The translations under genes and the position numbers were made by a program. Under the pieces are notes generated by a model. It saw nothing but the letters and a program-made list of their open reading frames with translations, was not told the origin of the DNA and did no database searches. A stretch of DNA of 5,533 nt, from NCBI GenBank assembly GCA_030431085.1, contig JAUIJW010000163.1, positions 1-5,533 of the forward strand, read 5' to 3'. The DNA comes from Bacteroidia bacterium (GTDB taxonomy: Bacteria; Bacteroidota; Bacteroidia; Flavobacteriales; Flavobacteriaceae). Of this stretch, positions 1 to 5,533 are shown in pieces. Numbering within the stretch: the first letter of the stretch is position 1; every line of letters begins with the position of its first letter.

Positions 1-2995
1 AATACATGGCATTGGCCATTTCTCTTTCACTGTTAGATCCTTTTTCTCTAATAATGGCCGCTTTTGGCTTGGGTTTTGAATGGTCTACTTCTGGAAGTTT
101 ACCTGTAAAATGATCTGGAAAATTAAAGGTTATAGGTTGATTTTTATAATTTTTAAATCGCTCTTCACCTTTTTGATTGGCGCATTGTTTTCGATCTAAT
201 AGATATGAAGTCTCAAACCAGATGTCTCTATATTCTTCTATGTTGAATTTAAGGTTGAATTCTTTAAAATTCAATTCATTAGAGTTGTTTACTTGCCCTA
301 TAGCTTTAAAATAAATACCGTTCTGACTTAGAATATTCTCCACTTTATCCGCTTCAGAAGTTTGTATGATTATACCACTATTTTCTGCAAATAAGGTTTT
401 GATGATATCTTTTTCCTCAATAATACTTAAATCTATTGTAGCTCCAATATTGTTATCAGCAAAGCACATTTCAAGTAAAGTGGTAATCATACCTCCGGCA
501 GAAATGTCATGTCCAGCCAAAATTAAATCTTCCTCAATGAGTTGTTGAACAGTGTTGAATGCAGATTTAAAGTATGCCGTGTCGTTTACAGTAGGTGTAT
601 CATTGCCAATTGCATTTCTAACTTGTGCAAAACTAGATCCACCTAATTTAAAGGTGTCTTTAGAAAAATCGATGTAATAAATTTTATTGTTGGCCACATT
701 ATGAAATACTGGTTCAATCACTTTTTTAATATCGGATACTTGAGCGCCTGCAGATATGATAACTGTACCTGGAGAAATTACCTCTTCATTAGGGTACTTC
801 TGTTTCATGGAAAGAGAATCTTTACCTGTAGGGATATTAATCCCTAAATCAATAGCAAATTGTGATGCCGCTTCTACAGCTTTATATAAGCGTGCATCTT
901 CACCTTCATTTTTACAAGGCCACATCCAATTGGCAGAAAGAGAAACAGATTCTAGCCTGTTTTCTAATGGGGCCCAAACTATATTGGTTAAAGCTTCGGC
1001 AATAGAGTTTCTTGAACCAGCTTTTTCATCTACTAAAGCACTAATAGGGGCGTGGCCAATAGCCGTTGCAATACCTTTTACTCCTTGATAATCTAGAGCC
1101 ATAACTCCAACATCATTTAAAGGTAATTGCAATGGACCACAACATTGTTGTTTAGCTACTTTGCCGCCTACACAACGGTCTACTTTATTGGTAAGCCAAT
1201 CTTTACAAGCCACAGCTTCTAGTTGTAATACTTGTTTTACATAGTTATAAATATCATCAATACTGTAAGTAGGATTCTGATATTCTCTCTTTATTGCTTG
1301 GTCTCTCATAAAAGTTTGAGGAGAATTACCAAACATATCAGATAGGTCAAAATCCATTGGCTTATCACCAGTTTTCTCAGACTGGAAAGTAAAGCGGTTA
1401 TCATCGGTTACTTTACCAACTTCATAGATAGGAGAACGTTCTCTATCTGCCACTTTATGCAAGAATTCCGTATCCTGTGGATGAATGACCAAGCCCATTC
1501 TTTCTTGAGATTCATTTCCTATAATTTCTTTTGCCGACAACGAAGCATCCCCAACAGGGAGCGCATCTAAATTAATTTTACCACCAGTATCTTCTACCAA
1601 TTCTGATAAACAATTCAGGTGACCTCCGGCACCATGATCATGTATTGAAACAATTTTATTGTCATCACTTTCAACCATGGCTCTAATCGTGTTCGCCACT
1701 CTTTTTTGCATTTCTGGATTTGATCTTTGTACAGCATTAAGCTCAATGGCATTACTAAAGTTACCAGTATCTGCAGATGATACGGCTGCACCGCCCATTC
1801 CTATTCTATAATTATCTCCACCAAGTATTACAACAGTGTCATCTTTTTTAGGAGTATTTTTAAGACTGTCTTGCTTTTTGCCGTACCCAACACCTCCTGC
1901 CAACATTATTACTTTGTCATAACCTAGTTTACGGTTATTTTCTTCATGTTCAAAAGTTAACAAGGAGCCAGCAATCAAAGGTTGCCCAAACTTATTACCA
2001 AAATCTGAAGCACCGTTTGAAGCTTTAATTAAGATATCTATAGGCGTTTGATATAACCAATTTCTAGCAGGCATATTTTCCCAATCACGGTCATTCTTTT
2101 GGGTGTTTTCTTTGAGTCTAGAATATGGAGTCATGTAGACTGCTGTTCCAGCAAGTGGTAAAGATCCTTTACCGCCAGCCAAACGATCTCTTATTTCACC
2201 ACCAGAGCCAGTAGCGGCACCATTAAAAGGTTCTACCGTGGTAGGGAAATTGTGAGTTTCTGCCTTAACAGAAATTACAGATTTTATTTGTTTAGTTTCG
2301 TAATAGTCTGGTTTATCAAATGATTTGGGTGCAAATTGCTCGATGGTCGGCCCTTCTATAAAGGCCACATTATCTTTGTAGGCAGAAACTAAAGTATTAG
2401 GGTTTTCTTGAGAAGTTTTTTTGATCATTTGAAACAATGAATGAGGTTGCTCTTTTTGATCAATTACAAAAGTACCATTAAAAATTTTATGTCTACAATG
2501 TTCTGAGTTTACTTGAGAGAATCCGAAAATTTCAGAATCTGTTAGCTTACGCTTAAGTTTTTTGGCTAAATCTAGTAAATAAGCTACTTCATCTTCACTT
2601 AGCGCCAACCCTTCTTGCTCATTAAATAGAGCAATATCGTCAATTTCAATAATTGGCTGTGGTTGTATGTCTAGTGTAAAAATATCTTGATCTAAAGTTT
2701 TATACAAACTTTGAGTCATAGAATCATACTCTGATGATTTATTATGTTGTACATAAAATTCTTCTATTCGCGTAATGCCTTCAATGCCCATGTTTTGAGT
2801 AATTTCAACGGCATTGGTACTCCAAGGCGTAATCATTTCTCTTCTTGGGCCTATAAATACACCCTTTAATTCATGATCTGTTAAAGCATCGGCATTGCCA
2901 AAAAGCCAAATTAATTTGTCTTTTGTTTTTTGATCTAATTCATTGCGATAGGCAACGGCAAATATGGTATTGTTTTTTGCAAAAAAATGAATCAT
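1..2995 (-). CDS. purL: Phosphoribosylformylglycinamidine synthase, large single-chain form (3' end of gene outside window)
   Basis: PurL converts FGAR, ATP and glutamine to FGAM in the fourth step of cytosolic de novo purine synthesis. The frame starts at an ATG (2993-2995) and stays open for 998 codons to the window edge. Visible landmarks in order are: an N-terminal PurS-like region (about 1-150); SEHCRH (164-169); ETHNFPT (246-252); the glycine-rich loop GAATGSGGEIRD (259-270); GGDNYRIGMGG (392-402); IHDHGAGG (451-458); NESQER (494-499); LSANW (686-690); PTGKDSLSMK (722-731); GHDISAGG (828-835). The class I glutamine amidotransferase domain begins near residue 978 with AAIIREKGSNSE. Its catalytic Cys, His and Glu lie beyond the window. 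Members of this form are about 1,200-1,300 residues, so roughly 220-250 are missing. All motifs lie in one frame, so no frameshift is seen. The leader is A-rich with no Shine-Dalgarno, and the ATG directly precedes the expected N-terminus. The two-copy synthetase core plus fused glutaminase distinguishes it from the short PurL of Gram-positive bacteria. Confidence 0.97.
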   Translation of the reverse strand, partial: MIHFFAKNNTIFAVAYRNELDQKTKDKLIWLFGNADALTDHELKGVFIGPRREMITPWSTNAVEITQNMGIEGITRIEEFYVQHNKSSEYDSMTQSLYKTLDQDIFTLDIQPQPIIEIDDIALFNEQEGLALSEDEVAYLLDLAKKLKRKLTDSEIFGFSQVNSEHCRHKIFNGTFVIDQKEQPHSLFQMIKKTSQENPNTLVSAYKDNVAFIEGPTIEQFAPKSFDKPDYYETKQIKSVISVKAETHNFPTTVEPFNGAATGSGGEIRDRLAGGKGSLPLAGTAVYMTPYSRLKENTQKNDRDWENMPARNWLYQTPIDILIKASNGASDFGNKFGQPLIAGSLLTFEHEENNRKLGYDKVIMLAGGVGYGKKQDSLKNTPKKDDTVVILGGDNYRIGMGGAAVSSADTGNFSNAIELNAVQRSNPEMQKRVANTIRAMVESDDNKIVSIHDHGAGGHLNCLSELVEDTGGKINLDALPVGDASLSAKEIIGNESQERMGLVIHPQDTEFLHKVADRERSPIYEVGKVTDDNRFTFQSEKTGDKPMDFDLSDMFGNSPQTFMRDQAIKREYQNPTYSIDDIYNYVKQVLQLEAVACKDWLTNKVDRCVGGKVAKQQCCGPLQLPLNDVGVMALDYQGVKGIATAIGHAPISALVDEKAGSRNSIAEALTNIVWAPLENRLESVSLSANWMWPCKNEGEDARLYKAVEAASQFAIDLGINIPTGKDSLSMKQKYPNEEVISPGTVIISAGAQVSDIKKVIEPVFHNVANNKIYYIDFSKDTFKLGGSSFAQVRNAIGNDTPTVNDTAYFKSAFNTVQQLIEEDLILAGHDISAGGMITTLLEMCFADNNIGATIDLSIIEEKDIIKTLFAENSGIIIQTSEADKVENILSQNGIYFKAIGQVNNSNELNFKEFNLKFNIEEYRDIWFETSYLLDRKQCANQKGEERFKNYKNQPITFNFPDHFTGKLPEVDHSKPKPKAAIIREKGSNSEREMANAMY

Positions 2996-3029
2996 TGTTT
3001 GAATTTGTTTGTGTGTATTTAAAGATTTA

Positions 3030-3063
3030 CAAAAATAATTAATTCAACCTCTATTAATTTCAA
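3030..3063 (-). promoter_or_regulatory. Candidate Bacteroidota-type promoter of purL
   Basis: On the minus strand, TATTTTTG (3037 down to 3030) matches the Bacteroidota -7 consensus TAnnTTTG at every fixed position. A TTG at 3063-3061 sits 23 bases upstream, at the long end of the spacing reported for the flavobacterial -33 element. Transcription would begin near 3023, giving a leader of about 28 bases before the purL ATG. The match lies in the 92-base gap after the methyltransferase stop codon, so purL can probably be transcribed independently. I saw no PurR-like operator or riboswitch fold in the gap. AT-rich DNA produces chance matches, so confidence is moderate. Confidence 0.5.
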
Positions 3064-3087
3064 GTGTTGATAAATTGATATAAATAT

Positions 3088-4293
3088 TTAGTTGGCTCTA
3101 TTGATAAGTGCCATATAGAACCCATCGAATCCTGATTTCGACGGTAATATCTTATATTCTTTTTCTAAGGTGAATTCTGGATTATGCTTCAAGAATTTCT
3201 CTACTTGTTCTTCATTTTCTGAAGGTAAAATTGAACAGGTGGCATAGACCATTTTACCACCATTTTTTAACATGGTGGCATAGCTTTGTAGAATTTCTGC
3301 TTGTGTTTGTTTTATTTTGTCAATAAACTCAGGTTGCAACTTCCACTTTGCATCTGGGTTTCTTTTAAGAACCCCTAATCCGCTACAAGGCGCATCAATT
3401 AAAACTCTATCTGCAGTACCTTTAAGCTTTTTGATGGTTTTAGAGCCTTCTATCACTCTTGTTTCAATATTATGGGCGCCATTTCTTTTGGCTCTACGTT
3501 TAAGCTCTTTAAGCTTGTTGCTATATATGTCTAAAGCTATAATTTGACCCTTGTTATTCATTAAGGAGGCCAGATGCAGTGTTTTTCCGCCAGCACCTGC
3601 ACAAGCATCAATTACACGAAATCCAGGTTTTACATCTAATAAAGGTGCTACTCTTTGTGAAGAGGCATCTTGTACCTCAAATAGTCCTTTTTTAAAAGCG
3701 TCTGTAAGAAATACATTTTTACGTTCTTTAAGTATAAGAGCTTCAGGATAATCTTTAAGTGTATAGGTCTCTATCTGGTCTTCCTTTAATTTTTTTTCTA
3801 AAATAAAGCGAGAAGAGTTTAATGTATTTGTTCTTAGAATAACCTCGGCTGGTTTATTTAGGGCATGAATTTCTTTATCCCATTGTGGCCCTAACTCTTT
3901 TTCTCCAAGTTCGTCTAACCAGTCTGGTATAGATTCTTTAAATTTTCTGGTTTTTTGGAGTTCGTCAAATTTACCTTTAATGCGTCTTATTGGTGTACCT
4001 TCAAATGGTTTCCAATCTGGTAAGTTATAACCTTTTAATATAGCCCAAACGGCAAAATTTTTCCAGATATTTTCTTTCGTATAATGCTCTTTTGTACCTG
4101 CAATTTCATTGTATAGTCTTTTCCATCTTACCATTTCATAAATGGTTTCTGCTATAAATTTTCGATCTCTAGAGCCCCACCGTTTATCTCTTTTTAAAGT
4201 TTTTTCAACTACTTTATCTGCATATTTTTGTTCATTAAAAATCTGGTGAAGTGCATCGATAACCGCAAAAACTAATGTTCTATGTAAACGCAT
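3088..4293 (-). CDS. rsmB: RsmB/NOP-family 16S rRNA cytosine-5 methyltransferase
   Basis: This is a SAM-dependent enzyme predicted to methylate carbon 5 of a cytosine in rRNA; in E. coli RsmB the target is C967 of 16S rRNA. The protein is 401 residues from the ATG at 4291-4293, close to the 429 of E. coli RsmB. The N-terminal part (about 1-130), with its basic DRKFIAETIYEMVRWKRL helix, fits the NusB-like RNA-binding region of RsmB. The Rossmann methyltransferase core follows: SAM-binding DACAGAGGKT (229-238); acidic LDIYSNKL (254-261); motif IV DAPCSGLG (300-307) with Cys303, which releases product in this family; KRNPDAKW (310-317); motif VI ATCSILPSENE (351-361) with the nucleophile Cys353; and the terminal GFDGFYMA (388-395). 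Both catalytic cysteines are present, so the enzyme should be active. The open frame extends 17 codons upstream to a TTG at 4344, but that stretch is the promoter. RsmF is the alternative; the NusB-like N-terminus and the absence of a long C-terminal extension favour RsmB. Confidence 0.9.
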   Translation of the reverse strand: MRLHRTLVFAVIDALHQIFNEQKYADKVVEKTLKRDKRWGSRDRKFIAETIYEMVRWKRLYNEIAGTKEHYTKENIWKNFAVWAILKGYNLPDWKPFEGTPIRRIKGKFDELQKTRKFKESIPDWLDELGEKELGPQWDKEIHALNKPAEVILRTNTLNSSRFILEKKLKEDQIETYTLKDYPEALILKERKNVFLTDAFKKGLFEVQDASSQRVAPLLDVKPGFRVIDACAGAGGKTLHLASLMNNKGQIIALDIYSNKLKELKRRAKRNGAHNIETRVIEGSKTIKKLKGTADRVLIDAPCSGLGVLKRNPDAKWKLQPEFIDKIKQTQAEILQSYATMLKNGGKMVYATCSILPSENEEQVEKFLKHNPEFTLEKEYKILPSKSGFDGFYMALINRAN

Positions 4294-4317
4294 GAATAGT
4301 GTTAAATTATAAGTGGG

Positions 4318-4344
4318 CAAAGATACAAAATTATATAGCGACAA
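4318..4344 (-). promoter_or_regulatory. Bacteroidota-type promoter of the rsmB-like gene
   Basis: On the minus strand, TATCTTTG (4325 down to 4318), followed by C, is a full match to the TAnnTTTG -7 element and has the TATCTTTGC form common in flavobacteria. A TTG at 4344-4342 lies 16 bases upstream, about one base shorter than the usual -33 spacing. A second overlapping match, TAATTTTG (4333-4326), lacks a well-spaced TTG. Transcription would start near 4311, leaving a leader of about 18 bases before the ATG at 4293. This makes the ATG the translation start and excludes the longer TTG-initiated frame. Confidence 0.65.
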
Positions 4345-4361
4345 CCCTTATTTTAATAGGG
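4345..4361. repeat. Short imperfect inverted repeat between the DUF2400 gene and rsmB
   Basis: CCCTTATTTTAATAGGG has CCCT/AGGG arms with further pairing only if one base is bulged. It sits directly upstream of the TTG -33 element of the rsmB-like gene and 45 bases after the DUF2400 stop codon. It could be a weak transcript-end structure or a protein-binding site. No T-run follows it on the minus strand, so it is not a convincing intrinsic terminator. Nothing else was recognised in this 112-base gap apart from the promoter. Confidence 0.25.
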
Positions 4362-4405
4362 AATTATTTTTATTTAAAATCCTTTTTTACAGTAGATTAA
4401 GCAAA

Positions 4406-5170
4406 TTAAAACTTTTCAAATACACCCAAACCAAATAGGGCAAAATCGTACTTTACAGGATCGTAAGCATCTAGTTGCCTTAACGATAGGTCTAAGGCTT
4501 CTCTAGCCTTATAATCATTCTGTTTTCTTTGTAACAAGTTGAGCTTCCTGGCTACATTGCCAGAATGCACATCAAGAGGGCAGGATAATTTGGCAGCATC
4601 AATTTTAGACCAAATACCAAAATCTACACCTGCATTGTCTTTCCTAACCATCCAACGTAAAAACATATTAATCCGTTTAGCTGCAGATCCTTTAGCGGGA
4701 TTTGAAATGTGCTTGGTTGTTCTTAACGGGTGTTCAATCTCAAAAAAGGCATGATGTAAAGCGGTTATATTCTTTTGTAAAAAAAGGGGGTCTAATGACT
4801 GGCTAAAAATCTCTTCTAAACCACCATGGTTAACATAAATATGTTTCAGGGCTGTTATAAAAAATCGTAAATCTTCTCCGTTAAAAGTTCTGTGCTTAAA
4901 ATGCTCTAACCTTTCTAGATCTTTTAAACTGTGATGCATAACAAAATCAAAAGGTTGATGATCTAATAATTGTATCATTAGTTTAGCATTTTTAAGAATC
5001 ATTTTTCGGTTACCCCACGCTATGGTTGCCGTTAAGAACCCGGCAATTTCTATATCTTTTTTTTGGGTAAAGAGATGTGGTATTTGAATAGGATCTGTTT
5101 CAATAAATGAAGGTTGGTTGTAAACCATAACTTTCTCGTCAAGAAAATCTTTTAACTGATTAGTATTCAT
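4406..5170 (-). CDS. TIGR02757/DUF2400 family protein, function unknown
   Basis: This 254-residue protein matches my memory of the TIGR02757 (DUF2400) family, which is widespread in Bacteroidota and has no established function. The features are DEKVMVYNQPSFIETDPIQIPH (11-32), FLTATIAWGNR (45-55), HRTFNGEDLRFF (93-104), KGSAAKRINMFLRWMVRKD (160-178), CPLDVHSGNVARKLNLL (197-213) and the C-terminal YDFALFGLGVF (241-251). There is no signal peptide or membrane segment, so it should be cytosolic. The ATG at 5168-5170 is chosen because residues from LKDFLDEKV onward look like the family N-terminus; Met15 would cut into it. The order helix, basic loop, then PLDVH followed by a VARKL helix recalls the HhH-GPD DNA glycosylases, in which (P/V)VDxH supplies the catalytic Asp; that link is an inference. 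The gene is divergent from recG across 80 bases. The length is normal and there is no sign of damage. Confidence 0.85.
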   Translation of the reverse strand: MNTNQLKDFLDEKVMVYNQPSFIETDPIQIPHLFTQKKDIEIAGFLTATIAWGNRKMILKNAKLMIQLLDHQPFDFVMHHSLKDLERLEHFKHRTFNGEDLRFFITALKHIYVNHGGLEEIFSQSLDPLFLQKNITALHHAFFEIEHPLRTTKHISNPAKGSAAKRINMFLRWMVRKDNAGVDFGIWSKIDAAKLSCPLDVHSGNVARKLNLLQRKQNDYKAREALDLSLRQLDAYDPVKYDFALFGLGVFEKF

Positions 5171-5193
5171 GAGTATTTAAAAAAACGACTGTA

Positions 5194-5233
5194 AAACTAT
5201 AAAAATAACGGTATTATTTTATTTTTATAGTTT
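5194..5233. repeat. Perfect 15-bp inverted repeat in the divergent DUF2400-recG intergenic region
   Basis: The left arm AAACTATAAAAATAA (5194-5208) and the right arm TTATTTTTATAGTTT (5219-5233) are exact reverse complements separated by a 10-base spacer. The repeat is near the middle of the 80-base gap between two divergent starts. Each arm, read outward, contains TATTTTTA, which matches seven of eight positions of TAnnTTTG counting the free ones. The two arms could therefore be mirrored -7 elements, a dimer-binding operator, or both. I found no well-spaced TTG -33 element for either direction, so the promoter reading is tentative. The repeat itself is seen directly. Confidence 0.6.
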
Positions 5234-5250
5234 CAATTTCAAAAAAGAAA

Positions 5251-5533
5251 ATGCCAGTACAATTATTTACTTCTATTGCTTACCTTAAAGGTGTTGGTCC
5301 GTCTAGAGCAGAGTTATTGGCGAAAGAATTGGGTATTTATACTTGTGGCGATTTGGTTAATTTTTTTCCGAATAGATATATAGATCGTACAAAATTTTTT
5401 AAAATTGGCATGCTTAAAGCGGAAAACGCTGAAGTTCAAATTGTTGGTCAAATCGTTTCAGTTAAAACTGTGAAACAAAAGAAGGGCGCAAGACTCGTAG
5501 CAACATTTATGGACGAAACTGGTAGTATTGAAC
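5251..5533 (+). CDS. recG: ATP-dependent DNA helicase RecG (N-terminal part; gene continues past window)
   Basis: RecG is a superfamily 2 double-stranded DNA translocase that remodels stalled replication forks and branch-migrates Holliday junctions. Only 94 codons are in view, from the ATG at 5251. They include the RecG N-terminal signature: LKGVGPSRAELLAKELGI (12-29), a helix-hairpin-helix-like segment, then TCGDLVNFFPNRYIDRT (31-47). From about residue 60 (AEVQIVGQIVSVKTV, then LVATFMDETGSIE) the OB-fold wedge domain that contacts the fork junction begins. The Walker motifs and helicase core lie beyond the edge. The start is preceded by an A-rich AAAAAAGAAA leader with no Shine-Dalgarno, usual for this phylum. 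The gene is divergent from the DUF2400 gene and shares the short intergenic region holding the inverted repeat. The signature is distinctive, so the call is firm despite truncation. Confidence 0.93.
   Translation, partial: MPVQLFTSIAYLKGVGPSRAELLAKELGIYTCGDLVNFFPNRYIDRTKFFKIGMLKAENAEVQIVGQIVSVKTVKQKKGARLVATFMDETGSIE

Noticed and set aside
366..548. Plus-strand open frame of 60 codons
   Set aside because: It is antisense to purL, which has clear family motifs throughout this stretch. The frame has no recognisable domain.
756..1088. Plus-strand open frame of 110 codons
   Set aside because: It is antisense to the conserved PurL segment including LSANW and PTGKDSLSMK. The peptide resembles no known family.
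2249..2251. Phe in place of the second His in the PurL ETHNHPT motif (ETHNFPT here)
   Set aside because: ETHNFPT is a common natural variant in the large PurL family, including eukaryotic enzymes, so it does not suggest lost activity.
3081..3090. Palindrome TAAATATTTA at the end of the methyltransferase gene
   Set aside because: It is a ten-base AT-only palindrome overlapping the stop codon. Such sequences are expected by chance in DNA this AT-rich, and no T-run follows on the minus strand.
3317..3751. Two plus-strand open frames (3317-3547 and 3551-3751)
   Set aside because: Both are antisense to the catalytic core of the rsmB-like gene and are shadows of its codon pattern.
4345..4361. Intrinsic terminator for the DUF2400 gene
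   Set aside because: The stem is imperfect and is followed by TTGTCGC on the minus strand rather than a T-run. It is listed only as a weak repeat.
4539..4754. Plus-strand open frame of 71 codons
   Set aside because: It is antisense to the conserved C-terminal half of the DUF2400 gene, with no start context or domain of its own.
1..5533. Mobile element, CRISPR array, tRNA/rRNA or defence system
   Set aside because: No tandem repeats, transposase motifs, terminal repeats or RNA gene signatures were seen. Nearly all of the sequence is accounted for by four conserved housekeeping-type genes.

Overview
The window looks like ordinary chromosomal housekeeping DNA from a member of the Bacteroidota, most likely a marine-type Flavobacteriia. 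Three things suggest this. The DNA is AT-rich. The gene leaders are A-rich and lack a Shine-Dalgarno sequence. Two gene starts are preceded by matches to the Bacteroidota promoter (TTG near -33, TAnnTTTG near -7). The protein sequences also resemble flavobacterial versions of these families as I know them; no database search was possible.

Layout. Positions 1-2995 (minus strand) hold the first 998 codons of the large single-chain PurL (FGAM synthase) of purine biosynthesis. The gene runs off the left edge just after its glutamine amidotransferase domain begins. A 92-base gap (2996-3087) carries a candidate purL promoter. Positions 3088-4293 (minus) encode an RsmB/NOP-family rRNA cytosine-5 methyltransferase. 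A 112-base gap (4294-4405) holds its promoter. Positions 4406-5170 (minus) encode a TIGR02757/DUF2400 family protein of unknown function. An 80-base divergent gap (5171-5250) contains a perfect 15-bp inverted repeat. Positions 5251-5533 (plus) are the first 94 codons of recG, which runs off the right edge.

How the genes relate. The three minus-strand genes are co-directional, but their gaps are 92 and 112 bases and two of them have candidate promoters of their own. They are therefore probably separate or loosely coupled transcription units rather than a tight operon. No shared pathway links purine synthesis, rRNA methylation and fork repair. The one suggestive pairing is the DUF2400 gene divergent from recG, since the DUF2400 protein has motifs reminiscent of HhH-GPD DNA glycosylases.

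I found no mobile element, CRISPR array, RNA gene or defence system. The items most worth a second look are the DUF2400 resemblance to DNA glycosylases, the inverted repeat in the recG divergent region, and the start-site correction for the methyltransferase, whose longest open frame begins inside its own promoter.
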